From the NCBI GenBank assembly GCA_029207755.1, contig JARCOQ010000003.1, forward strand, positions 84,339,994 through 84,403,993: DNA of 64,000 nucleotides. The letters are read 5' to 3'. Every line of letters starts with the position of its first letter. Positions within the stretch are counted from its first letter, which is position 1. This DNA is from Chamaea fasciata (lineage: Eukaryota > Chordata > Aves > Passeriformes > Sylviidae). The notes under the pieces were generated by a model. That model did no database searches. It worked only from the letters and a program-made list of their open reading frames with translations, and was not told where the DNA came from. A program made the translations under genes and the position numbers. Positions 10,581 through 21,880 of this stretch are shown in pieces.

Positions 10581-13396
10581 AAATAAGATGGGCCTCCCAA
10601 AAAACTAAGAGGATATTAGCTACATCTGAAATGTCACAGAAAGCAGTAGCATGTTACATGGGGAAGTTGCCAAGTTAAAAATAGAAACTGCCAATCTGAC
10701 TACAGCTGTGAGATGCGTTTCACTGACAGACTGGCTTTTATCTCTTTTATTTAGGAGGATGAATCTCTTAAATATCCCCAACATTGTAAAATGTTACCTA
10801 CTTTGGAAGACCAAAACCTGCAGTGCTGACTGCAGAGAGAAATCAAAATCAACCCAGTGTATTGCAATACATGTACTCATCAGCTGTAGGTCAGCAGAAA
10901 GTCCTGTGATGGATCTGCTGCTGCTCCTGCTCTTCTACATTCTGACTGTTGCATTAAAAGAGATCGTTAGGAATCTAAAAAGGTACCTTTAATGGCTGGA
11001 TGCTCAATTACTAAACTGGGACTAGCCTGCCTGGGTTTGAGACTGTTTTCAGGGCATCACATTCCCCTACATAATGTTTAGAGCTGCACATGAACAGCTA
11101 TATATCACTCATCTCTTAGATCAGCTGCTCTCCAGTAATAGACGAGGACCTCAAGTCAGCCTCCAAATATCACCTAGCTGAACAGACTTAAAATTTACAG
11201 ACAATACATTACCTGAAACTTCCAAAAGATGAAATATCAGTAAGGTGCAATGGAAGGTTACATTTGATTTCTTTCCTCTGTTCTGAAATGTGTCTTAAAA
11301 TCGGAGAGAAATGGTTTTAAAAATTGTATTTGTACAGCACTTCATTTTTCAAAACGCAAGGAACCAAGCACATTCATTTAACACCAACATAATCTTGTGA
11401 AGAGATATTTTTTAGGCACCTGTAAACCACCTCACTTTGATATAGTAAATTAATTGCACGTGTATGTATGGATAAGAAAGGCTTCAAACCCCTTGTGTGC
11501 TGCTGGACTTGAGCAACTGGTCACTCCTCCATCTCAAAACCAGTCTACAGCAGGAAAGTGTATTTTTTGGTGCATGAGACTCTTCCAGTCCACTCTATGA
11601 GAAAAGGTAACACACCTGTAGAGGTCTCACCTCCAGCCTGATCTAGCATACACTAATCTCTCAACAGGTCACATAGAATATTCTTTCTTCAAGTGTGCAT
11701 TTTTCTTTGATGTACATAGATTACACTTGTTAATACTAATGAGAGCACTGAGAAATTCTTGAGAACAAAGAGAAACCAGAGCCCCAGGGTATATGCTCTC
11801 ACTCCCGTTGAAAATGGTAACTGCTATAGTTTGAGCTGCCTGAATTACAAGACGGAGCTTCCTCAAAAGGAGGTAAAGCATACACACGTTTTCATTGGAA
11901 CACTGCCGTAGTGATGTTTGGCATATATATATTTTAGTCAGAGCTTCTGAGAAAGCTTCAAAGAGCCTACAGCATACAATTTAATTATCAATTTATTAGA
12001 GAGAGACTGGGGTCGCTTTGAAATTCTGCCATCTGATAAGGAACAAACACATTCAGTGCCTTCTTAACCATAAACATAAAGTGCTCCAGACCTTCATTTC
12101 AAATGAAATCAGCTTGCCCAGCATTATATTCTTCCAGACCATGCTTAGAGCAGTACTGGACGCAGGAGTCCATCTGCAAATAGGTCAAATACATGAAATT
12201 CCAGAGTGAGTATTCCATTTCTCAATGGAGATTTTTGATTCTGTAAGGGAGTAAGTGTTTTGAGTTTAGGACCCTAAGCCCCAACTTAACAATCAAGAAC
12301 CTTCTACTTTAGGTGAATTCCTGAAATTTAAATGCAGTGGCAGCCTAGATATAAACCCAGCCTAAAATACCATGTCCCAGCCAGTCGTAGATCAGCCTGC
12401 AGTGACAGTTCTGCAGCTTTCTGAGAAGCTGTCAACGGCATAGGCCAAACTAGAAGAGAGGGAACAGCTGATACAATAGCTTTTACTCACACCCAGTTTT
12501 GAATAAATCGGATTTGTAAATTAAAAACTGAAGTCTTTCAAGCTGCTACCACAGCTTGAAACTTCAAGTAATTTCCACACTTTGGATAAAAAAAAAAAAT
12601 CTTGTTGAGACCATCTATTAGATTTGCAGTCATTGCAGTGAGGGGAAAAATATAGATGCAGCAATTTTTAGAGTGAGAACATAAAGAATGGTTTGCTGCT
12701 TCTGACAAAGTCTCTTGTTAAAATTAAATGTTGGCTGTCATTTTTGTCTCAAAATTATGAAGTACAATAATATATTCCCTACTCACCACAAAATTTCCCT
12801 TTTATCTCTGGATCAAGACCCATTAGTTTCCTAAAACTGCTTATTTTAAAGGCAAAACACATACTCCAGAGGTGTCATAAACTAGAGGGCACTCCTTGAA
12901 AGTGATTTATTGCCTTTTCCTGAACACAGAACCATTAGATCTCCATGTTCAAAAACCGTTGTGGGCTTAAGGAGAAAAGAATTGAAACATTTTTCTTTAG
13001 TCTAAGCAGCCCCTTTTAATTCGATGCATTTAGCACATATCTTCTCATTACATTCATCACACCATATTTGAGCAGCTTTTCAAATCGCTGGTGATTGCAC
13101 AAACTCGTCTTCTGCAAGAGCCTGAAAGGCGGCTGCTGCTGCTGGCTCCACCTCTCAGCTCTGCAGTTTTTTATGAATGACTAGCAATCACTGACAATGA
13201 ATGACTGCCAACTGCCCACTCAACCCTTTCTACTCTTCCCTGCACGTACATACTAGAGAAGCAAACAAGCGTTGTGACTGCAAATGAGCCTTCAGTACAC
13301 TTTCCAATATAAGGCATTCATCTTTCAAAACAGGAACTAAATGTTCTTCCGGATACTTAGAGTATAGAAATTAAATATTAAAAGCTTATGCAACAT
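10581..13396. other. Unique sequence, no gene recognised
   Basis: AT-rich sequence with only short unsupported open frames (for example 10651-10992 plus, which ends in a hydrophobic LLLLLLFYILTV string but has no other feature). The block at about 12880-13140 reads, on the minus strand, like a decayed coding tail, but I could not tie it to a family. Nothing else stands out. Confidence 0.5.
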
Positions 13397-13430
13397 CCTT
13401 TTTCTTTCTTTTTTTCTTTCTTTTTTTTTA
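13397..13430. repeat. (TTTC)n-like pyrimidine tract
   Basis: An imperfect tttc/t-run on the plus strand (gaaa on the minus). On the minus strand it produces a Lys/Glu/Arg-rich segment inside an otherwise unsupported frame. Simple-sequence repeat. Confidence 0.85.
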
Positions 13431-13925
13431 TCAGTCAGATAACTTTTTAGGCATTTAATCAAAGTGAAATTGTCTTTTTCTGAATGCTTTACTGCTTCAG
13501 CAACAAACAGGAAAACTGGAATTAAAGAGCCCTCACCTACTTCCAGCAAACAGATTTATCTGCAGCCAAAACACAAAAAAAAAATCTTTCCATTTTTTTT
13601 TAAATACTATTTGGTAAGGTTTCAACATAAAAGATACCTTCTATCTGGAAAGCAGTTACTTCTGTACAACTAATTTCTTAATTTAATGGATACATTAAAA
13701 AAAATCAGTGCTATTTTCCTTGTTTATTACAATGAGAATGGCCAATAAAAAACATTAAATGTCACAGCTACTATCATAGCTTGATCAATCTAAATTTGTG
13801 ACTGTAAGCAGAGGGTAAAAACCCACACAGGAGAAACATTTTAATTACAGGTTAGTTACTAGGGCAAAATATAAATCAAGAAGTCACTCACTGCATGCTC
13901 TGAAAAGGCTATGCAATAACTGAAA
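13431..13925. other. AT-rich spacer
   Basis: No gene, dispersed repeat or RNA recognised. It contains A-runs near 13576 and 13699 and ordinary AT-rich sequence leading into the pentanucleotide array. Confidence 0.5.
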
Positions 13926-14091
13926 AATAACATAAAATAACATAACATAAAATTACATAACATAAAATAACATAACATAAAATAACATAAAATAACATAA
14001 AATAACATAAAATAACATAACATAACATAACAACATTACATAACGTAACGTAACGTAACATAACATAACATAACATAAAATAAAATAAAAT
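13926..14091. repeat. Pentanucleotide satellite-like array, (CATAA)n with CATAAAATAA units
   Basis: About 165 bp of cataa repeats. In the first half cataa alternates with aataa, giving a ten-base higher-order unit cataaaataa. Further right the array changes to pure cataa, then a block of cgtaa repeats (near 14042-14056), then aaata. The minus-strand open frame over it (13953-14177) encodes only Met/Tyr/Cys/Leu/Phe repeats and is an artefact of the array. Confidence 0.95.
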
Positions 14092-16926
14092 GCAAGGTAT
14101 GCTCTTTTGCCTACTGCTTTAGTTGCCCTTTCAGTTCTTGCCACCCTGCAGCCCAGTATCGCCACTTCCAGGAACAAGCCACAGGCTTATCACCGAGTTT
14201 TCAAGGCTTCAGGACTAACACTTGTCAGGCCTGCTTTGTCTGAACTTCTCTTGGCCTATCTTCTGCTTGGTTTGACTTAGTTTAGCTATAGCAGCAAATA
14301 ACACAGCTTTGTATCTCCCGTTATCTAGAAGAGAAAACAGGACATATTTGGGACACGCAAAGACAAATGAACACGAGCAGGTTGCAATTAGCATGCTCAG
14401 AAATACGAAAGCAGCACAGGTATAACAGTGCCTTCACCGGGCACTATTCGATCCAGACAAATATAAAGGATCTAGAACAGCAACATATAAACTTGTCAGA
14501 AGAACCTGTGTTCAATGTCCTAATGTCTAACCATTATCAAGAACAGACTTGAAGATGTAATTTAACACATTGGAAACTTTTACAGCACGTTTCAGCATAC
14601 CTATTGCTAAACAATGATCATGAATCACAGGTAAAGGCTGGGGGAGGATGGGAGGGACTTGAGACCTACAGAGATCTTGTCGATATCCTTAAAATAGCAG
14701 CAAATTTAAGTAATTTAATGCACTAATAAGTATTTTTAATATAAACATTGATAACCAAACAACAGTACACAGGTTGCAAATCCCATTCTCCATAAACTTT
14801 TTTTAATTCCGCCGGGCTAAATGAAGCTTCTACTCATGCTCTGCTCATGAAGAAAATAATGTAAGTAGTAATGTATGTGGTGACAGAAGTATTTCAACAC
14901 CTTTATCTTCATGTCAAGGGCTTAACACCAGCTGAAACCCATGAAATCATCACAAAATCTATCAAAGGTTTTAGTGAACTCCTCCTTAGGTGCTGTGCCC
15001 TAAAGGAAATTGTTTCCTCTTCTCCAGTTCCCGGTAAATACTGATACATACAGGACATGTGAAATTGTATGAAAAGAAGGATAGAGCTAACATAACTCTT
15101 GTGTTCTGAGATTTTATTTTATTAAAATAAACCCTTAGCAGCAACTTTTTTTGTTGTGTTTTAGGTTTTCTGATGTTTTGGGGAATTTTTTAAGCCTTTT
15201 TGCAAAAGAAATGAAAATTTCTTTCAGAGCCAAAGAAACAGACTAATAGTTTCCCTGCTTAAGGAAGATCAAATGGCTACAAACGAAAGGCAGATAAGGA
15301 GGCCTGACCATAAGCATACTCTTAACCAGTTTGTTTGTTTTCCATCCCTGGCAGTTTTAGGCAGTCTTGTGACGATCACCACTTTTTTTTCACCATGCTT
15401 ACTTACATCATTACAGTATCACAAATCAGGACAAAACTGCCATCAGAAATGTGGAAGTTACTAGTAATAGACACAGGCTTTGAAGGTCTCTAACCCTGAT
15501 AGAAGCATGGTGCCTTTCCCATCCCACCACACTGTCGTCCATCTGTAAACAATGCATGTCCCCTCCTTGATGTTTGCTGCATACAGTCTTTCAGAGCTGA
15601 TCACTTTGTACTGGCTGGTTTCTAGGCCAGGCACCCAAGGGATATGATCAGCCATTAAGACTTCAGTAGCCAAGCAAGATTTTTGCTTCTGTCACAACAA
15701 AACCCAACATTTTCCACACAAGAACAGCATTACTCAGTTTGCAGTTCTCATGATCATCCTCCAGCTTGAGGCACATCTGATAATCCCCATAGGTGTTGCA
15801 CTCACTACCCCACAGAAAGGTGCAAACAAAAGGATTGCAAAAAACCCCAAACTGCTATCTAAAACAGTCAATACATCTCCAAGTTTGTTTTCTTTTGTAT
15901 TGGTTCCCCTGGGTATGTTGCATTTTCAGTACAGCCAACATGACTGCTTAACACATTCACACTAGTGCTATTCATAGCAAGCAAATCTCAGTAATTCCAT
16001 TTTTTCTTTTGATCTATTTTTGCAGGTGTTCTGATGCTGACATGATTAGGTTGAGAGCATACTTCTTTTTCTGAAGGTAATTCTGAGGCAGGACCAAAAA
16101 ACCTTTATCACGGCAAGATCTGAAATACCATCAGTCTTAGGAACATAATTATGATTTCTTCCTAAGGTATTTAAGATTCTTATGACACATTATGACTAAA
16201 CAGTACTAACCATTCTTTCACATCCAATTCAAACAATGTGATCATGGAGAAAGCAAACATGTTAGGCATCTTAACATAGTCAGGAAGACAGTTCTGTTAA
16301 CATAGCACAAAATCAGCTCTTCAATTATTCTTGATTACATCTATGTTGCCCAGTAGAAAATATCTGAGAGATGCATTTAGACTACATGAAGGGATATTTA
16401 TTGTATGAATTATTAGCAAACTGTCAAACACCAGCATGGTGTTTACCTAGAATACATGTATCACCCTTACTGTCTCCACTTTAATAGACATGCAATAATT
16501 CAGGTGTTTGAAGGGTTGTCTCCAAATAGAACAGCTACACTGATATTTTGAAAGCTATTTTTTCTACCTTTCATGCTCTATTCACTACATAAATGATGGA
16601 AATGGAAGTAATTTATTAAATCTTTCACAAAGATGTATTCAACATGAATCCAGGCAAGGGATCTGTGCATGAATATGGAGACAACATGTCAGACTTTGCT
16701 GGTTCTGGCCTAAAATAAGATCTGCAAAGAACTGAGGAGGCAGAGAAAATCAGATATAGTAGCATTTTACTTTTCTTTTCACAGAAATCTGAATATTCCT
16801 TATTTTAAAAAATATACATTACTTGTCAAAAGTGAACCACTTTTGTGGCCTCTATGAAGACATGTTCCATATCTGGTCTCCACAGAACTCATTCTGTACA
16901 TAATCTATACTTACATACTCCTACAC
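14092..16926. other. Unique sequence, no gene recognised
   Basis: Open frames are short and mostly have opposing frames on the other strand. No motif, splice-site pair or repeat family was recognised. Probable intronic or intergenic DNA. Confidence 0.5.
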
Positions 16927-18345
16927 ACAGGATCACAGGATATTTGAGGTTGGAAGGGATATCTGGAGATGATCTAGTCCAACCAACTGCTCACAGCCGG
17001 GTCAGCTCTGTTGTGATATCAGGTTGCTCAGTCAGCCTCGAAACCTTCAAGGATGGAGACTACAATCTTTGGGAAACTACTCACTGCTTGACTGCCTTTA
17101 TGATGAGAAAGCTTTTCCTTATATTCACTCTGAGTGAGTGAATTTCAGTTTATGCCAAATATCTCTCACCCTCCAATCAACATAGTGCTTGGGAAAGCCT
17201 GGCTCCATCTTCTGAACAAACTCCTTGTAGGTATTGGAAGGTCATTAACACATTCCCCCTAAAGCCATCTCTTCTCCAGGCTGAGCAAGACCAGGTCCCT
17301 CAGCCTCTCTGAGGACAACTACTCCTGATCAATCCCTGACCATTTTGGTGGTCTCTGCTAAACTCACTGCAGTTCATCACCACCTTTTCTGTATTGTGGG
17401 GTCCAAAACTATACATATCATGTCAGGGATGATGGAAAAGGTCCGAAAGATGCAATATTTTTTGTGAAACCTAATGAGTGCTGACTAGAGGATAATACCT
17501 CCCCTTGATATTTCCTGGCTGCTGGATGCTGTTGGCCCTTACTACCAAGGTACACTGTTGGCTTATATTCAGCTTCCCATTCTCTGGGTTGCCAAAGTAT
17601 TCTGCTGAACTGCCACCAGTCAGTTTCCAGCCCACACTGGTGCATTGTTTCTCAGAAGCAGGAGTCTGCATTTGCCCTATTGAATTTCATAGGGTTCCTG
17701 TCAACCCACTACTCTTATTTATGAGGGTTCCTATAGAAGAAAATTCTGTCCTATCTACTGACCCTCCCAGTATGGTATCATCTGCAAACTTAAACCAAAA
17801 TGCATTCTGTTGCCTTTTTCAGGTCACTGAAAAAGACATTAAATGCAAGAAACCCCTGTGGCACTCCACTGTTATCCAGGCAGAATACGAACCACTAACT
17901 GCTACACTCTGAGTCTAAATATCCAGCCAGGTTTCTGCTTGTTGCTAGTCCATCTAGACAGCAAGGCCCCAGCCTGGACATAGGAATATTGTGTGAAACT
18001 GTATAGAACTTTGTGTTAAAGCCAAGGTCGATGACATAGTACTCTCTCATCCACGACAATAGTGATTTCATCATAGCAAGGGAACTTAGTTGGTCAAGAA
18101 TGACTTACTCTTAAGAAATCCATTCTGACTGTTTCAATCACCAATTTTTCCAGAAACATATTACAAAAGGACACACTCCATGATTTTCCCAGGGGCTGAA
18201 GTAAGGCTGACTGGCCTGCAGCTCTTCAAGTTAAAATTCTAGGATTTTTTGAAGATGGGCACATTTGCATTTATTCACTCAACACAGAATTTGCCTGGCC
18301 TTCCTTTACAAGATAAGACAGCAACCTTGTAAGGACACCTTTTGA
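16927..18345 (-). mobile_element. CR1 LINE copy B, older and diverged
   Basis: The left edge carries the antisense 3' end typical of several CR1 subfamilies (caggatcacaggat...gaggttggaagggatatctggagatgatctagtcc). The body then follows antisense CR1 ORF2: 'aggctgagcaagaccaggtccctcagcctctc', later 'atcatctgcaaac', and near 18180-18230 the stretch 'ctccatgattttcccaggggctgaagtaaggctgactggcctgcag', which is the RT region around the NYRPVSLT-type segment. All frames are broken. Divergence from the other copies is greater than between F and H, so it is probably an older insertion. The 5' (right) boundary is uncertain and might extend into the next GC-raised block. Confidence 0.85.
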
Positions 18346-19448
18346 CAGAAGTCATAAGCCTTCAGTGTTCCTCAACACAGTGTTCCTCCACTTACATCAA
18401 AACTGCCCACAGACTCTGGCTGCCCTGCTTTGCACAGTCAGGACATTCAGGTTCTCATCTCTGCAGGGTCTCTGTGAAGACACTCTCAATCCTTTTTCCA
18501 TCTTCCCTGATACCATACACAGAGTCTGCTCCTCTCCTCCTTCAGCTCCATAACTTGGCCACAACCTCCCATCCAGCACACACCTCCAGCAGACATAGTT
18601 ACCATGACCAACTGCTCCAGCCTCAGTGAGCCTGTTGTTCCAGAGGCTAAAATGAAGGCATCTTTCCACAGAGACTCTCCTGCAATTGCAGTGCTTCCCT
18701 GGACAGTCCCAATCATCAAGCAGATGGGCCACAAAAGCCTCCTTCTGATACGATGTTTCCATCCACACCCAAAAAACAGCCAGAAAATTAATCCAGCTAG
18801 CCAGAGCATTCAGACGAACTTGTGAGTTGTTTTTCAGCATTCTCCCAAACTGAAACCTTCAGCACAATGAGAAAATTAAGTACCTTTTCAACCACTGGGA
18901 CCTTCCTGGAACATGGGAGCCTGAAGTGATTTTTGGCCATATACTGCAGGAGAGGTTCTTCACAGCAATGGCAGACAGAGAGAAACAGGGGCCCACAGGT
19001 AACACATTTCATGTGGCATGGGTTTCTTTAAGCTAGCTAAAATGACTCCTCATCTGAGAGATGTGATGAACATTATGAGGCTTCCTTTGAATTTTTCAAT
19101 TATATTTCAAATCAGAACCCAAATCAGACTGCAATATGTTGAAGAACAAGAAACCAATGCAATCATTCTGCCCAGTTCCCTTTTGTTTATGGATACTCAT
19201 TTATTTGGTTTTGGCAGATCAGAATGGACCTCCAAGTACAAAATCAGTATTGAAGGTCTGAGACAAGAAATAGGACCACCATGAAATGAAAGAGCATTAA
19301 CTAGGGCTGGACATAAACTTCTGACAATACATAATCATGGATAAGTATAATTCTAGGGGAGGAAGGAAGCAGAGAATAACTTGCTTTCAAGCATGTTTTC
19401 AGACAAAACATTTAGGTCCATAATTCATGTAAACAGCATGTCAGATAT
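18346..19448. other. GC-raised block then unique sequence, unassigned
   Basis: Positions 18346-18840 are less AT-rich than the surroundings and hold long overlapping open frames on both strands (minus 18397-18840, 147 codons; minus 18486-18809; plus 18342-18629). The minus frame has many Trp, Cys and Arg codons and no motif I know. It could be the further 5' part of CR1-B, an unrecognised repeat, or chance. From 18841 to 19448 nothing is recognised. Confidence 0.4.
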
Positions 19449-20560
19449 CATATAATTAGAATGGTTTGGTTTCAAAGGGACATTGAAGAGCACAAGTTCC
19501 AACCCTCCTGCCATGGACAGGGACACCTACCATTAAGACCAGGTTGTTCAAGGCCCCACCCAACCTGGTCTTGAACACCTCCTGGGATGGGGCATCCACA
19601 ACTTCTCTGGGCAACCTGTGCCAGTGCTTCACCATTTTAACAATAAAAAACTTATTCCTAGTATCTAATCTAAACCTACCCTCTTTCCTTTTAAAGCCAC
19701 TCCTCCTAGCCCTATCACTACATACCCCTGTAAAAAGCCCCTCCATAGCTTTCTCATAGGTTCCCTTCAGGTACTGGAAGGCTGCTATAAGGTCTCTCCA
19801 GAGCCTTCTCTTCTCCAGGGTGAATGACTCAAACTCTCTCAGCATGTCTTCATAGGAGAGGTGGTCCAGCCCTCTGTTCATCTTTGTGATGCTCCTATGG
19901 ATTCACTCCAATAGGTCCATGTCATTCTTATGTTAGGGTTCCAGAGCTGGATGCAGTGCTCCAGGTGGAGTCTCACCACAGTGAAGCAGAAGGGGAGAAT
20001 AACTCTTTTGCCCTGCTGGCTGTGCTTCTTTTGATTCATCCCAGGATGTGTTTGGCTTTCTGGACTGTGAGTGCACATTGCTGGGTCATGCTGAGCTTCT
20101 CATTCACCAACACCCCCCAAGACCTTCTCTTCAGGGCTGCTCTCAATCCATTCAGCACCTAGCCTGTACTTGTACTTGGGATTGCACTGATCCATCTGTA
20201 GAACCTTGAATCTAGCCTTGTAGTGCTTCATGAGGTTTACACAGGCCTGCCTGTCCACGTCCCTCTGGATGACATACCTCCTGCGTGTTGACCCCACTGC
20301 ACAGCTTGATGTCATTGGAAAACTTGCTGAGGGTGCACTCGATCCCACTGTCTGTGTTGCCAACAAAGATATTAAACAGCGTCAGGCACAACGCCAGTCC
20401 CTGAGGAACATCACTTGTCACTGGTGTCCACCCGGACTCTGAGTCACTGACTACAACCCTTTGAATGCATCCATCCAGCCAATTCCTTATTCACCAAGTG
20501 GTCTATCTGTCAAATCCATGTCCCTCAGGTTAGACACAAGGATGTCGTGTGGCTACAGGC
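19449..20560 (-). mobile_element. CR1 LINE copy C
   Basis: Begins with an antisense CR1 3' end (agaatggtttggtttcaaag, then 'gttccaaccctcctgccatggacagggacacc'). It continues through the antisense 3' region ('ttgaacacctcctgggatggggcatccacaacttctctgggcaacctgtgcc', the 'gatgtcattggaaaacttgctgagggtgcactc' segment, which is the FADD region, and 'caggatgtcgtgtgg'-like sequence at its 5' edge). The minus-strand frames 19456-19881 and 20212-20421 are ORF2 relics, the latter with an FVGNTDSGIECTLSKFSND segment in which the catalytic FADD has become FSND. The copy is 5'-truncated near 20560 within the RT domain. Confidence 0.92.
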
Positions 20561-21295
20561 ACACAGTAATACCGGGGCACAAGTGCTACAAAATTTACCA
20601 CATAACCACGGGTATAAATGTTTCATGAGCTCCAGCAGAGCCTAAAGAACATATTGCAAATTGGGTGGAACAGAAAATGATGCTCAGGGAAGAGGAAAGT
20701 GGGTCTTCAGCACTCAGGTCCTTAATCACCCAGCATGTGGGGGAAAAAATCAAAACAGTTCCTCATCATATTCTCATGTCTGAATAACTGAAAGCAAGGG
20801 AGAGGGAAAACACAGAGACTCACCCCTAACTACTCCTTACAGCTGGCTTTATGCAAAGCCAGCAGCAGGAGTATTTTAGATATGTAACCAAATACAACTC
20901 TAAGAAGAAGACAGTTACTTAAAAATGGAGGTTATACAGAGACCTCCCGCGGGCTGCAGGGTATTATTTGGTAGCTCAGTAGCCTACCAGATGTCCTAGC
21001 CCAGTGCCACCCCAAGGCTTATTATCAGGCCAAGAGATTTCCCAAGAAATACACTGTACTCTGGTGGCTCTTTAGGCTACTTTCGTTGATCACTGAAACC
21101 TCTGTGTGCAGTTGTCTCATTCCTAGATTGACAGTTTCTCTCCTGCAGTTTACTTGCACACATTGTTCTCTTCACTGAGGGCATATTTTGCTATTTAAAA
21201 ATTTAATTCAAGCCAGATCACTTCTAAAATTTTATTTCTCTCTAGTGAAACCTGCCACACAATACTAGACCATAAAAGCTTCACAAAGAAGGTCA
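20561..21295. other. Spacer between CR1 copies C and D
   Basis: No gene or repeat recognised. Ordinary mixed-composition sequence. Confidence 0.5.
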
Positions 21296-21880
21296 ACACC
21301 ATCCTGACCTGCATGAGGTGGGGGCACTGCCAGCAGGTCAAGGGAGGTGATCCTGCCCCTCTACTCAGTGAGGGTGAGGCCACACCTGGAGTACTCTGTC
21401 CAGTTCAGGGCTTCCCAGTACAAGAGAGACATGGACCTACTGGAGCAGGATCTGCAAAGGATCACAAAGATAAGTGAGGGTCATACAAAGGGAGGCTGAG
21501 AGAGCTGGAACTGTTCATCCTGGAGAACAGAGGGTAAGGGGTATTTCATTTATGTGTGTAATATGTGATGAGAGGGCACAGAGAAGACTGAGCAAGGCTT
21601 TTCTCTGCGGGAGCCAGTGAATCGACAAGGGCCAAAGGTCGCAAACTGAAATACAGGAAATTCCTTTTAAACCTAAGAAAAAAACTTGTTTTCTTTAATC
21701 AAGAGGCTAACTGAACACAGGTTTCCTGCAGAGGCTGTGGAGTCTTCATGCCTGGAGATGCTCAAAATCTGACTGAACCTGTCCCTGAGCAATCTGCTTC
21801 AACTGATCCGACTCGAACACAAGAGCTGGTCTAGATGATCTCTAGAGGTCCCTTCCAGTTTTAACTATTCTATGAGTCTG
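21296..21880 (+). mobile_element. CR1 LINE copy D, 3' fragment
   Basis: Starts inside the ORF2 C-terminal region ('ggtcaagggaggtgatcctgcccctctac', then the 'gtgaggccacacctggagtac' and 'ctgagagagctggaactgttcatcctggag' blocks) and ends in the sense CR1 tail ('ctagatgatctctagaggtcccttccag', then 'ctattctatgagtctg'). Internally it has diverged, for example around 21535-21570 where extra bases interrupt the pattern. It is a heavily 5'-truncated copy in the opposite direction to A, B and C. Confidence 0.9.

Noticed and set aside
12880..13140. Minus-strand stretch that looked like the end of a mariner-type transposase
   Set aside because: A short frame with RFEKLLKYG and a following stop suggested a transposase tail, but I could not find the catalytic region or paired terminal inverted repeats, and the resemblance is too weak.
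13953..14177. Repetitive Met/Leu/Cys/Tyr protein on the minus strand
   Set aside because: It is the translation of the pentanucleotide array.
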